From NCBI RefSeq assembly GCF_003048405.1, contig NZ_PIQS01000001.1, forward strand, positions 186,001-250,000: DNA of 64,000 bases, read 5' to 3'. Origin of the DNA: Campylobacter concisus (GTDB lineage: Bacteria > Campylobacterota > Campylobacteria > Campylobacterales > Campylobacteraceae). Shown here piece after piece: positions 45,692 through 55,345 of the stretch (positions within the stretch are counted from its first letter, which is position 1; each line of letters opens with the position of its first letter). The translations under genes were made by a program, and so were the position numbers. The notes beneath the pieces are model-generated. The model made no database searches. It was given only the letters and a program-made list of their open reading frames with translations, and was not told the origin of the DNA.

Positions 45692-47205
45692 AATCTATAA
45701 TCATCTACCTTTTTTTTAAGCTTTTTTGCTTGCTTTTTATTTTTAAAAATAGAGCCAACCACCGAGACTATAAATGCGATGGCTAAAAATATCCAGTAGC
45801 CATATTTTTGCGAGTAATCATCAAAGTCGCTTATCGCATCGATCACCACCTCGCCATCAGCTGGCACCATAGCGCCTTGATCTACCATTTTTACTATCTC
45901 ATCAAGTTTTAAATTCTTAACATTTGGGCCATAAGGACGAGTGAGAATTTCAACCACGCCAAGGTCGTTTATATCATAAACGCTGCTGTTAAAATGCCAG
46001 CCGTAGCCGACGTTATCAAAATAATATGTCTTATCTCCGTTTGCATAAACCGCTCCGTAGCCATCGTTTCTTACAAGCCCTATCTTTCGCCACTGCTCTT
46101 TTGTATCAAGCCTTACGATGCAAGTGTGGCGTGAGCTTAGGCTGTGATCATTTTTCGTGTTGTGCCAAATTTCATAGGTTTTTAGAAAATATGTCTTGCC
46201 ATCACTTATCACCACGTCACCATATAGCGGCGTTATCTCGCCTTTAAATGGATCATCTCCGTCTCTTACAAACTCGCCCTCATCTATGCTGTTATACCAC
46301 TGCCACTTTCGCTCCCAGTGATAGATACCGCCTTTGCCACGAAAAAGAGCGTGATAGGCGTGCTCGTCTTCTAGGTTAAAAAGCGGCTCGTACGGGGCAA
46401 ATTGTGGGTCAAATTCGTGATCATTTGCATAGACCATGCCAGAATTTGGCTCATAAAGATAGTGAATGCGCCATATCTCGCCGATATCACGCATTTGCGG
46501 GCTAAATTTGATCCCTAGTTTTGTGCTGTCATAATAGACATTTTCTCCGTCAGTTGTAAAATGCACGCTCTTTCTGCCAGATGCCTGCTCGATGTAACGC
46601 ATTTTGCTGGCATTTGCGCCCTCTAGCTCTTTGCCCTCATGATAGACCCTCACGCCGTCGCTTGCATAGCCAAAGCCTAAGATTGGAGATAAATTTAGAC
46701 TATCAACTTGTCTAAATTTATAGATATGGCTTTGTGCTTTTGGTGTGTTTAAAAGTGCGTGCGAGATCATCTGCCACGCTTCTATAACTCCCCTTATCTC
46801 AAGATTTGGTACACTTGCGCTATTGCAAAAATAAGTCATCTTACCGTCGCTAAAGTATCCATTCCCAAGAGCTCTTACGCTTTTAGGACCAAGTCCGCTC
46901 ATAACGAGGTTGCCACAATACACCGCCTCATCGCTCATGCCGACGTTTCTATTATCGTATTTGCCAGTGTCTAGATATTTAAATTTACTGGCCTTCACGC
47001 CTATTAGCTCAAATCTACCGCCACTTGGAACCATGGCATAGACTTTATCATCTTCGGTGGTATAAAATACACTACCTCTTATCTCTTTAAATTTATTCCT
47101 ATCTTCATCTATATAGCCAGTAGAAATAAACATAAACGCATAAAGACAAAACAAAATAAGAGCAAAAAATAAGATTATGACGATTATTGGATATTTTTTT
47201 ATCAT
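45688..47205 (-). CDS. DKNYY-like membrane-anchored repeat protein (first of a pair)
   Basis: 505 residues from ATG 47205, with GCAGG upstream and a start directly followed by the membrane helix IIVIILFFALILFCLYAF; the longer frame to 47268 overlaps uup. Same plan as the downstream paralogue: periplasmic DKNYY-like repeats (RALGNGYFSDGKMTYFC is nearly the same phrase) and a C-terminal helix with Lys-rich tail. Tandem duplication followed by divergence. No recognised partner. Confidence 0.72.
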   Translation of the reverse strand: MIKKYPIIVIILFFALILFCLYAFMFISTGYIDEDRNKFKEIRGSVFYTTEDDKVYAMVPSGGRFELIGVKASKFKYLDTGKYDNRNVGMSDEAVYCGNLVMSGLGPKSVRALGNGYFSDGKMTYFCNSASVPNLEIRGVIEAWQMISHALLNTPKAQSHIYKFRQVDSLNLSPILGFGYASDGVRVYHEGKELEGANASKMRYIEQASGRKSVHFTTDGENVYYDSTKLGIKFSPQMRDIGEIWRIHYLYEPNSGMVYANDHEFDPQFAPYEPLFNLEDEHAYHALFRGKGGIYHWERKWQWYNSIDEGEFVRDGDDPFKGEITPLYGDVVISDGKTYFLKTYEIWHNTKNDHSLSSRHTCIVRLDTKEQWRKIGLVRNDGYGAVYANGDKTYYFDNVGYGWHFNSSVYDINDLGVVEILTRPYGPNVKNLKLDEIVKMVDQGAMVPADGEVVIDAISDFDDYSQKYGYWIFLAIAFIVSVVGSIFKNKKQAKKLKKKVDDYRL

Positions 47206-47248
47206 TTTAAACCTGCAAATGACTTCATCTTGCGATACTTTATCTTCC

Positions 47249-49180
47249 CTACTCCAGCCCCTCGGCAATCTCTAGCACTTCAAAATAGTCATTTTCAAGC
47301 TCTTCAAGCTCGGCTTTTGCCGCTTCTAGCTCGTTATAAAGCGTGGTAAGACCTAGTTCTTGATAAATTTTAGGGTCGCTTAGAGCCTCGTTTAGCTCGG
47401 TTATTCTTATTTCAAGGGCTGAAATTTTATCTGGATATGTGTTTAAAATTTGCGTTTGTTTATAACTTAGTTTTACGCCAGATTTACTCTTTTGTTTGGT
47501 TTCATTTTGGCTATTTGAGAGCTCTTTTTCAAATTTATCAAGCTCTTTCATCTCATCTTCAAGCTCCAAATAGACGCTATACTCTTCGTGCAAGACATTT
47601 ATCTTCGTGCCCTCAAACGCCCAGAGTTTGCTCGCCATCTTATCGACAAAATATCTATCGTGGCTAACAAGCAAGATCGCCCCCTCAAAGCTTTGTAAGT
47701 AGTCCTCTAAAATATTAATAGTTGCGATATCAAGGTCATTTGTCGGCTCGTCAAGCACCAGCACATCGTAAGTTTTGGTAAAAAGCATCGCAAGTGCGAC
47801 ACGGTTTTTCTCGCCGCCACTTAAAACGCCTATCTTTTTATCCAGAAATTCCTTTGGAAAGAGGAAATTTTTAAGATAGCCATAAACGTGCATATTTCGC
47901 CCACGAACAAGCACGTGATCGCCGCCGTTTGGGCAAAAGGTCTCTATAAGGCTCTTTTCATCGTCAAGGACATTTCTAGCTTGATCAAAGTAGCCGATAC
48001 TCACCTCGCCTCTTTTTATCTCGCCGCTACTTGGCTTTTCAAGTCCTAGCAAAATTTTAAGTAGCGTGCTTTTGCCGCTACCATTTCGCCCCACTATGGC
48101 GATCCTCTCGCCTTGTAATACCCTTGCGTCAAATTTTTCAAAAAGCACCTTGCCGTCTATGCTTTTGCTTAAATTTTTAAACTCAAAGAGCATTTTTTTG
48201 CGGTTTTGGCTCTGCGTTTGGTTGAAATTTTTACTCGCACGCTCTAGCTCAAGTCTCACACGCCTTATCACGCCTGGGTTTTTCTTGGCTTCTTCTCGCA
48301 TAGCAAGCACCCGCTCTTTTCTACCCTCGTTTCGCTTTAGCCTAGCTTTCACGCCTCTTCTTAACCACTCCTCTTCAGCCTTTAGCTGTTTTAGCAGAGT
48401 CTCATGCGACTTTGCAAGGCTTGCTAAAATTTCCTCTTTTTTGGTTAGATAGTTTGCATATCCACCCTCGAAATTTTTTAAGCTTGCATCCTCAACCTCA
48501 ACGCACCTGGTTGCCAGCGCATCGATAAAATACCTATCGTGGCTTATAAAAACTATGCTTTGATTTGAGCTTTTAAGCATATCTTCAAGAAATTTGACCA
48601 TATAGACATCAAGGTGGTTTGTTGGCTCATCAAGTAGCAGCACATCTGGCTTTTTAAGGATGAGCGCACCCAGTGCCACGCGTCTGATCTCGCCGCCACT
48701 TAGCGAGCAAATGGGTCTGTTCTCATACTCTTTTAGCTTAAATTCTTGCAAAATTCGCTCGATCTTATGCTCGATATTCCAGCCGTCCTTTGCCTCTATA
48801 AATTTTAAAAGCCTCTCCTGCTCTTTTAAAATTTCTTTGTTCTCTGGGTCATTTGCTAGCAAAACGCCGCTCTTTTCATATTTGCTTATCGCGTCAAATA
48901 TCTCTTTTAGCTCGTTATTTAGCGCCTGCCTTACGGTAAAAGTTGCGTTAAAATTTGGAGTTTGTGCCAGCATTTCGACGCTTATTAAACTCTGCACTAT
49001 GCGCCTACCACTATCAGCTGCCACCTCGCCAGAGATGATCTTCATAAGCGTGCTTTTACCGCTGCCGTTTTTACCGATGATCGCTATTTTTTCATTTTCA
49101 TTTACACTAAAATTTACAGCGTTTAAAATCTCATTTGCACCAAATTTTTTACTTACGTCTATCAGGTCGATTAATGCCAT
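47249..49180 (-). CDS. uup: ABC-F ATPase, Uup type
   Basis: 643 residues. Two ATPase domains (GKNGSGKSTLMKIIS and GRNGSGKSTLLKIL; LSGGEIRRVAL and LSGGEKNRVAL; DEPTNHLD and DEPTNDLD), the ABC-F linker between them and a C-terminal coiled coil (~570-643) of the kind that binds DNA or ribosome in Uup. ABC-F proteins act at the ribosome E-site and have no membrane domain. Convergent distance to the DKNYY pair is 43 bp in the same direction; possibly co-transcribed. Confidence 0.92.
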   Translation of the reverse strand: MALIDLIDVSKKFGANEILNAVNFSVNENEKIAIIGKNGSGKSTLMKIISGEVAADSGRRIVQSLISVEMLAQTPNFNATFTVRQALNNELKEIFDAISKYEKSGVLLANDPENKEILKEQERLLKFIEAKDGWNIEHKIERILQEFKLKEYENRPICSLSGGEIRRVALGALILKKPDVLLLDEPTNHLDVYMVKFLEDMLKSSNQSIVFISHDRYFIDALATRCVEVEDASLKNFEGGYANYLTKKEEILASLAKSHETLLKQLKAEEEWLRRGVKARLKRNEGRKERVLAMREEAKKNPGVIRRVRLELERASKNFNQTQSQNRKKMLFEFKNLSKSIDGKVLFEKFDARVLQGERIAIVGRNGSGKSTLLKILLGLEKPSSGEIKRGEVSIGYFDQARNVLDDEKSLIETFCPNGGDHVLVRGRNMHVYGYLKNFLFPKEFLDKKIGVLSGGEKNRVALAMLFTKTYDVLVLDEPTNDLDIATINILEDYLQSFEGAILLVSHDRYFVDKMASKLWAFEGTKINVLHEEYSVYLELEDEMKELDKFEKELSNSQNETKQKSKSGVKLSYKQTQILNTYPDKISALEIRITELNEALSDPKIYQELGLTTLYNELEAAKAELEELENDYFEVLEIAEGLE

Positions 49181-49243
49181 TTTTCTCTCATTTTTTAAAT
49201 TTCTCGCGATTATATCAAAAGGGAGCTAAAACCTAATTTTGGC

Positions 49244-49249
49244 TATAAT
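49244..49249 (+). promoter_or_regulatory. -10 box of the MATE gene
   Basis: TATAAT 33 bases before the start codon, with AAGGAAAA as ribosome site. Confidence 0.55.
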
Positions 49250-49282
49250 CGCCAAAATTTTGAAATAATTAAGGAAAATTTA

Positions 49283-50602
49283 ATGAACTTATCTATGAGA
49301 AAACTCGTAGTTCCGATATTTTTGGATATGTTTTTACACTTCATTACGCTCATCATCAACACCTACATGGTTACAAAAGTGAGTGTGCATCTAGTTGGTG
49401 CAATGGGTGCTGGCAATCAAGTGATGGATCTTTTTATGACCATTTTTAACTTCCTAAGCATTGGCTGTTCAGTCGTCGTCGCCCAAGCGCTGGGAGCTAA
49501 AAAGAACGATCTTGCCTCAAACGTTATACACGCAAGTATCACGTCAAATACGCTCTTTGGTATCTTCTCAGCTATCATTATCTACGTCTTTGGCTACAAC
49601 ATCTTAAATTTACTAAACGTGCCAAAAGAGCTTATAAATGATAGCTTCTCATATCTTCACATCCTTGGCTTTGCCCTACTTTTTGATGGCATCGGCATGG
49701 TGCTAGCTGCGGTGCTTCGTGTTTATAACCTGGCAACTGCTGTAATGCTAACTTCGGTTTTAATGAACGTAATTACGATTTTAGGCAACGCTATCTCCCT
49801 TTTTGGCTGGTTTAATCTGCCAAATTTAGGCCTACAAGGAGTTGCTATCTCAACACTTGTTGGCAGACTAGTAGGCATTTTTGTGCTAGCTTATATGCTA
49901 AGTCAAAAGGCAAAAGTTAAAATTTATTTTAAAAAGCTACTTGTCGTGCCATTTGAAATTTTAAAGAAAATCCTCTCAATCGGCCTTCCAAGCGCAGGTG
50001 AAAATTTACTCTGGATGGCGCAATACATGGTCGCTTTTGGCTTTGTGGCAAGCATGGGCGAGGCTAGCCTTAGCGTGCAGACCATTTACTTTCAGATCAC
50101 GCTTCTTATCTTGCTTTGTGGAGCGAGTATCAGTGTGGCAAACGAGGTCATCGTTGGGCATTTAGTTGGAGCAAGCGAGTTTAACGAGGCCTATACAAGG
50201 ACATTTAGAGCGCTAAGACTTGGAGTTTTTATCACACTCGTAGTCGTGCTTATAGCTTATGCACTAAAGTATCAAATCATGGACGCACTAAATTTAAACG
50301 AAAATTTACGTGCGATCATGCTACCGCTTTTTACACTTTCGATATTTCTTGAAGCGGGCAGAACCTTTAACATCGTCATCGTAAATGCCCTTCGTGCAAG
50401 CGGCGACGCAAAATTTCCACTCATAACTGGCCTTATATTTATGTGGGGGCTCTCGCTGCCACTTGGATACTTTTTGGGCATCTATCTTGGTTGGGGGATC
50501 ATCGGCGTTTGGATAGGTTTTTGTGCTGACGAGTGGCTAAGAGGCCTTGCAAATACATGGCGCTGGAGAAGCAAAAAATGGCAATCAAAACGCCTAGTTT
50601 GA
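49283..50602 (+). CDS. MATE-family multidrug/cation exporter
   Basis: 439 residues with twelve helices in two six-helix halves. MATE features: VVAQALGAKKNDLASNVI, FDGIGMVLAAVLRVYN, SIGLPSAGENLLWM and NALRASGDAKFPL. Pumps cationic organic compounds out using sodium or protons. Its last 25 bp overlap the next gene. Confidence 0.9.
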   Translation: MNLSMRKLVVPIFLDMFLHFITLIINTYMVTKVSVHLVGAMGAGNQVMDLFMTIFNFLSIGCSVVVAQALGAKKNDLASNVIHASITSNTLFGIFSAIIIYVFGYNILNLLNVPKELINDSFSYLHILGFALLFDGIGMVLAAVLRVYNLATAVMLTSVLMNVITILGNAISLFGWFNLPNLGLQGVAISTLVGRLVGIFVLAYMLSQKAKVKIYFKKLLVVPFEILKKILSIGLPSAGENLLWMAQYMVAFGFVASMGEASLSVQTIYFQITLLILLCGASISVANEVIVGHLVGASEFNEAYTRTFRALRLGVFITLVVVLIAYALKYQIMDALNLNENLRAIMLPLFTLSIFLEAGRTFNIVIVNALRASGDAKFPLITGLIFMWGLSLPLGYFLGIYLGWGIIGVWIGFCADEWLRGLANTWRWRSKKWQSKRLV

Positions 50603-51240
50603 AGCAAAAAAGCGCAATTTTAGACTTTTATGGGCTAAGCGTCTTAATAAATTTTAAAAAAAATGTAAGAGCCATGCGCCTAAGAGTTGGCAAAGATGCT
50701 AAAATCACGCTTTCTATGCCATTTTACAGCACACAAAAGATAGCTCTTAGCTTTCTTGAGATGCACAGAATTTGGCTTGAAAATACTTACAAGAAAGCTC
50801 TTGCAAATTTACCAAAAGATGATGAGATGAAATTTCTTGGGCAAGTTTATAAGATAAAATTTGATGAAAATTTTAAAGAGCCATTTTTTGATGGCGAGTT
50901 TGTCTTTACGCCAAATTTAAAAAGCCTTGAGAGTTTTAAAAAAATAAGAGCAAAAGAGCTATTTTTAGAGCTTGTAAGCTATTTTCAACCTTTTATAAAC
51001 AAACCAATCAAGCGCATCGTCATACGAAATAGCAAAACTCGCTGGGGTAGTTGCAATCACAAAAAAGGCTATATAAACCTAAGCCTAAGACTCATAGAAA
51101 AACCGCTCTCAGCCGTGCGCTACGTCGTTCTTCACGAACTAACACACATGCTCTATCCACATCATCAAAAAAGTTTTTACGATTTTATAGAAAAAATCAT
51201 GCCTGATTATAGAAAGCAAGAGCAAATTTTAAAAGCGTAA
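50578..51240 (+). CDS. YgjP-like zinc metallopeptidase domain protein
   Basis: 220 residues from ATG 50578 (GGAGAAG six bases before); earlier starts at 50533 and 50557 lack one. RNSKTRWGSCN and VVLHELTHMLYPHHQKSF give the zinc site (HELTH plus downstream His) of the YgjP/WLM group. Homologues lie in many genomes without a proven substrate. Cytoplasmic, no signal peptide. Confidence 0.85.
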   Translation: MAIKTPSLKQKSAILDFYGLSVLINFKKNVRAMRLRVGKDAKITLSMPFYSTQKIALSFLEMHRIWLENTYKKALANLPKDDEMKFLGQVYKIKFDENFKEPFFDGEFVFTPNLKSLESFKKIRAKELFLELVSYFQPFINKPIKRIVIRNSKTRWGSCNHKKGYINLSLRLIEKPLSAVRYVVLHELTHMLYPHHQKSFYDFIEKIMPDYRKQEQILKA

Positions 51241-51313
51241 TTATTTTTCATCAAGTAAGTGTAAAAATTAATATGCTAAAATTGCATGTTAATTCACAAA
51301 AAAGGGAATTTCA

Positions 51314-51799
51314 ATGAAAAAAATGATTTTTATCTCAATATTAGCTGCTTGTGCTTTTGCAGGTAACTTTGAAGATGGCCTAAAGGCATATGGGAGCTCG
51401 AATTTCAAAGAAGCTTTAGCAAAATTTAAAGCAGGATGTGCAGAAAATGATGCAAAATCATGTGTAAAAACTGGCGCCATTTATCAGCTAGGCAAAACAG
51501 CTCTACCTAATCCAAGCAAGGCCTTAGAGTACTATAATAAAGCTTGCGAAGTTGGTGAGGTTGAAGGTTGCTCGGCAGCTGGTGGGCTTTATCTAAATAC
51601 TGAGCCGCAAAAAGCAAGAGAACTTTTTAATAAAGCTTGTAATAAGAATGATGGATATTCTTGCGAGATGGTAGGTTCTATCTTGATAGAAGCTAAAGAA
51701 TTTAAAAAAGCTTATGAATTTTTAGTAAAAGGCTGCGAATTAGGCGATAAGATGTCTTGCGAATTTGCAGGAGATCTAAGACGCTCAAAACAACTATAA
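51314..51799 (+). CDS. Secreted Cys-rich Sel1-like repeat protein (Hcp type)
   Basis: 161 residues. Signal peptide (MIFISILAACAFAGNF) and four Sel1-like alpha/alpha repeats of 36 residues, with paired Cys (SCVKTGAIYQLG, GCSAAGGLYLN, SCEMVGSILIE, SCEFAGDL), as in Helicobacter cysteine-rich proteins. Such proteins are periplasmic or secreted and some bind beta-lactams or provoke host responses. Monocistronic with its own terminator. Confidence 0.87.
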   Translation: MKKMIFISILAACAFAGNFEDGLKAYGSSNFKEALAKFKAGCAENDAKSCVKTGAIYQLGKTALPNPSKALEYYNKACEVGEVEGCSAAGGLYLNTEPQKARELFNKACNKNDGYSCEMVGSILIEAKEFKKAYEFLVKGCELGDKMSCEFAGDLRRSKQL

Positions 51800-51823
51800 T
51801 TTTTAGGCTTACGAGCCTAAAAA
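51800..51823 (+). terminator. Terminator after the Sel1-repeat gene
   Basis: TTTTTAGGCT, loop TACG, AGCCTAAAAA: a perfect 10-bp stem that also supplies U-runs in either direction. Confidence 0.8.
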
Positions 51824-51912
51824 TTTCTTAAAACAAAAAATCCAAAAAACACTTATTTTAAATAAAAATTACTCAAAGTATAAAGGTGGCTCTAAAAATT
51901 TATATTAGAAAT

Positions 51913-51936
51913 TTAGGCAAGAGTACTCTTGCCTAA
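51913..51936 (-). terminator. Terminator after the TRAP transporter gene
   Basis: Perfect 24-base palindrome TTAGGCAAGAGT/ACTCTTGCCTAA directly beyond the permease stop. Confidence 0.75.
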
Positions 51937-51938
51937 GA

Positions 51939-54005
51939 TTAGATTATTTTTATTTGATCAAGTGGTTTATCTTTAATACCCCATTGAGTCATAAAAACAA
52001 ATCCATAAAGTACAGCAGCCACGATATAAGCAGTGTATTCGTTTGGTATAAGATTAAATTTCGCACATATATTTGGTACAAGAGCTAGTGGCACAACAGG
52101 GATCAAAAGAATACGCTCCCAGATCCTAAGCTTTGTAACATAGTAGCCTTGAAGTAAGCTTGAAAATGCAAACATTCCTACGATCGCCATACCAAAGACA
52201 AGTAAAATTTCAAGCGGATTGCTCATCCAAACGATCCCTTTTGAATCAAGCGGATCGCCCTCGTTTACGCTTTCTATCAGCATAAGTTTGTTGTTAAAGA
52301 AAAAGGCAAATGGCAAGATCGCCGTTCTTAGATCATAAAAGAATCCTTGAACACCAACAGTTATAGGATTTGCTTTAGCAATACCAGCTGCTGCATAAGC
52401 TGCGATACCAACTGGTGGCGTGTCATCAGCTAAAATTCCAAAGTAAAAGACAAAAAGATGCACAGCAATGGCTGGGATTAAAAAGCCATTTTTGTGCGCT
52501 AAAAATAAAATAACAGGTGCCACAAGACTTGAAACTACAATGTAGTTTGCCGTCGTTGGAAGACCCATTCCTAGTATTAGCGACATCATCGCAGTAAGAA
52601 GCAATATCATAACTATATTATCACCAGCAAGTAACTCAACTAGATCTGAAAGCACCTGACCAAGGCCAGTTAGAGAGATAGAGCCCACGATAATACCTGC
52701 AAGTGCGGTTGCTATAGCGATCGTTGTCATGCTTTTTGCAGCTGCAACCATCGCCCAAAATATATCTTCAAAGCCTATTAACACATCATTTATTCCAACT
52801 TTTTCGCCACTTGCTAGCTTTTTAGTTGGCTCTTGAAAGATCATTATTAAAAATAAAAATCCAATCGCATTAAAAGCCGCCGAGATAGCTGATTCTTTTG
52901 CGATTAGCAATGTATAAAGTAAAATCAAGATCGGCGTTATGTAGTGAAGACCGCTCACAAAAATTTTAAATCTTGAGTGAAATTCGCTCTGATCTATGCC
53001 TTTTAGCCCAAGCTTTACGCTCTCTAAATGCACGATAAAAAATAGCGACAAATAGCACGCAAATGCAGGAATTACCGCTGCCATCATAACATTTGTATAT
53101 GTCATGCCTAAAAACTCAGCGATGATAAAAGCAGCTGCACCCATGATCGGAGGCATGAGCTGTCCATTTACGCCAGCTGCAACCTCGATAGCACCAGCTT
53201 TTGTGCGCGAAAGACCAGCTTTTTTCATAAGCGGTATGGTAAATGTACCAACAGTTACGACGTTTGCTGTTGAGCTACCTGAAACCATGCCTGTTAGGCC
53301 ACTTGCGATGACTGAGGCTTTGGCTGGGCCACCTCTATATTTGCCAAGAAGCGAGAAGGCTAAATTTATGAAGTATTGTCCAGCTCCTGCCCTTTCAAGC
53401 AATGAGCCAAAAAGTACAAAAAGGTAGATAAAACTAACGCTAACGCCTATAGGCACACCAAAGACACCCTCTGTTGTTAAAAACATATGTCCTGCGATCT
53501 TTTCTAGGCTAGCGCCCTGGTGAGCGATTATGTCTGGCATATAAGGGCCAAAGTGATCGTATATCAAAAATATAGCGCAGATGATACCAAGAGCTGGCCC
53601 CATCACGCGTCTACCACCCTCAAGCAAGATAAAAATAGCGATAAATGAGATGATCACATCTTGCTTGATATAGTCCCCCGTCCTATCAGCAAGCTCGTAG
53701 AAATATACTGCTGGATAAAGTACGGCAACAACGCCTACCACGCAAAAAACTAGATCGTAAAACGGCAAACTAGAATGTGCCTTTTTATGAAAAGTGACTG
53801 GATAGAGCAAAAATACAAGCCCAACCGCAAAAGCTAGGTGCACTGAGCGTGAAATGTTAGTATTTAGCGGAAAATACGCTATATAAAGCTGAAAAACCGA
53901 CCAAGAAAAGCATACAATCGCAATGAAATAGTTGTAAAAATTGCTATTTATCTCCCTTGTCTTTACTTCGACAAATTGTTCTTCGTTGTCTTTGACTTCG
54001 TTCAT
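51939..54005 (-). CDS. TAXI-TRAP transporter, fused small and large permease
   Basis: 688 residues with about 17 helices: the N-terminal ~170 correspond to the DctQ-like small subunit and the rest to the DctM-like large one (GSLLERAGAGQYFINLAFSL, SGSSTANVVTVGTFTIP, AAGVNGQLMPPIMGAAAFI, ADDTPPVGIAAYAA). This fusion is typical of TAXI-type TRAP systems. Uses a sodium gradient to import an unidentified organic acid, perhaps a dicarboxylate or glutamate type. In the same direction as, and 83 bp after, the binding protein. Confidence 0.92.
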   Translation of the reverse strand: MNEVKDNEEQFVEVKTREINSNFYNYFIAIVCFSWSVFQLYIAYFPLNTNISRSVHLAFAVGLVFLLYPVTFHKKAHSSLPFYDLVFCVVGVVAVLYPAVYFYELADRTGDYIKQDVIISFIAIFILLEGGRRVMGPALGIICAIFLIYDHFGPYMPDIIAHQGASLEKIAGHMFLTTEGVFGVPIGVSVSFIYLFVLFGSLLERAGAGQYFINLAFSLLGKYRGGPAKASVIASGLTGMVSGSSTANVVTVGTFTIPLMKKAGLSRTKAGAIEVAAGVNGQLMPPIMGAAAFIIAEFLGMTYTNVMMAAVIPAFACYLSLFFIVHLESVKLGLKGIDQSEFHSRFKIFVSGLHYITPILILLYTLLIAKESAISAAFNAIGFLFLIMIFQEPTKKLASGEKVGINDVLIGFEDIFWAMVAAAKSMTTIAIATALAGIIVGSISLTGLGQVLSDLVELLAGDNIVMILLLTAMMSLILGMGLPTTANYIVVSSLVAPVILFLAHKNGFLIPAIAVHLFVFYFGILADDTPPVGIAAYAAAGIAKANPITVGVQGFFYDLRTAILPFAFFFNNKLMLIESVNEGDPLDSKGIVWMSNPLEILLVFGMAIVGMFAFSSLLQGYYVTKLRIWERILLIPVVPLALVPNICAKFNLIPNEYTAYIVAAVLYGFVFMTQWGIKDKPLDQIKII

Positions 54006-54060
54006 CTCTCTCCTTTAAAATTTAAATATATAAATTAAAAATTTGTATATTTAAATTTTA

Positions 54061-54082
54061 TCCAGAGGCAAAAGCCCCTGGA
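54061..54082 (-). terminator. Intercistronic hairpin between TAXI binding protein and permease
   Basis: TCCAG-a-GGC, loop AAAA, GCC-c-CTGGA. Likely a leaky terminator or a 3' stabiliser letting the binding protein be made in excess over the permease. Confidence 0.6.
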
Positions 54083-54088
54083 AATGGA

Positions 54089-55030
54089 TTATTTTAAGAT
54101 ACCAGCCTCTTTAAATGCAGCCTCTGCAGCTGGGTGAAGCGGAGCTGAAAGACCTTGAACAAGATCTTCTTTGTTTACTGATTTTAGCGCTGGGTGAAGA
54201 GTTTTATACTCATCAAAATTGTCTAAAATAGCTTTTATCACAGCTTTTACAGCCTCATCTTTTGTATCTTTATTAGTTACCAAAACAGCCTTTACACCGA
54301 TAGTATTTACATCGTGATCAACGCCGTCATATGAACCTTTTGGGATCACACCTTTCGCGAAGTATGGCTTCTCTTTAAGAAGATTATCGATCTCGCTGCC
54401 TTCGATATTTAGGATATCGATCGGCAAAGATGTCGCAGCATCAGTGATGTTTGCGGTTGGGTGGCCGACAACAAAGCTATAACCATCTATCTTTTTATCT
54501 TTTAGTGCATGTGGGCATTCGCCAACTGTTAAAACACCGCGGTAGCCTAGTTTTGAAACGTCAAAGCCTTTTGCTTTAAAGACTTCAAGCGTGCTCACTT
54601 CGTTGCCACTGCCTGGGTTTCCGACGTTGTATTTTTTGCCTGTAAATGAAGCAAGATCACTTGTAAGACCGCTATCTTTTGCTACAACAAATGCAAGAAG
54701 CTCTGGATAAATGGCAACTACTGAGCGCAAATTTTCATCTTTTGCTCCGTCAAATTTGCCAGTGCCGTTAAATTTATCATAGACAACGTCACTTTGAACA
54801 AAGCCAAATGTAAGCTCTTTTTTCAAAACGTTATTTACGTTATAGACTGAGCCGCCAGTTGATTGGACTGAGCATTTTACATTAGTATTTTTGTTTGCTA
54901 AACGGCAAATCGCTCCACCTATCGGATAATAAGTGCCTGTCATGCCGCCAGTACCGATACTGATAAATTCTTTTGCTGAAAGAGTTGTTGCTAAAAGCAA
55001 GCCAGCAAGTGCCAAAGAAGTAGTTTTCAT
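54089..55030 (-). CDS. TAXI-family periplasmic solute-binding protein
   Basis: 313 residues with signal peptide (LALAGLLLATTLSAKEF). TAXI signature SIGTGGMTGTYYPIGGAIC, then VQSTGGSVYNVN and NPGSGNEVSTLEVF. Captures the ligand for the fused TRAP permease downstream. Ligand unknown. Confidence 0.92.
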   Translation of the reverse strand: MKTTSLALAGLLLATTLSAKEFISIGTGGMTGTYYPIGGAICRLANKNTNVKCSVQSTGGSVYNVNNVLKKELTFGFVQSDVVYDKFNGTGKFDGAKDENLRSVVAIYPELLAFVVAKDSGLTSDLASFTGKKYNVGNPGSGNEVSTLEVFKAKGFDVSKLGYRGVLTVGECPHALKDKKIDGYSFVVGHPTANITDAATSLPIDILNIEGSEIDNLLKEKPYFAKGVIPKGSYDGVDHDVNTIGVKAVLVTNKDTKDEAVKAVIKAILDNFDEYKTLHPALKSVNKEDLVQGLSAPLHPAAEAAFKEAGILK

Positions 55031-55345
55031 CTAAGATCCTTTCAAGAAATTTAAGGCTATTTTATTCTATAAATTTAGCTTTTTACCTTATTTAATATGA
55101 TATTTTCATGCCGTTTTAGTAAAGTTGCAACCATTCTACACAATCAAGACTTAAAAAAATATTTTCTTAAGACTAAATTTATATTTATTTATTAGTCAAA
55201 ATAAATTTGATAAACCAGCTATTTAAATATCATTTTTTATTGTATAATCCACCGCAGTTCTAAGTTTTAGAAAAAACTGTTGCAAATTTACAACTAATCA
55301 ATAGCTTTTACAAATGTTAATAACAATCAAATTTTGGAGGTTTTT
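55031..55345. other. Intergenic region with divergent promoters
   Basis: 315 bp, AT-rich, no gene. Holds the pstS promoter (TATAAT at 55243-55248), a roughly 90-base pstS leader containing a small hairpin (CAGTT ... AACTG near 55254-55277), and presumably the TAXI promoter on the other strand. Confidence 0.6.
55243..55248 (+). promoter_or_regulatory. -10 box of the pst operon
   Basis: TATAAT about 98 bases before the pstS ATG. No clear Pho box could be read upstream, but the Campylobacter PhosR site is not well fixed. Confidence 0.5.
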
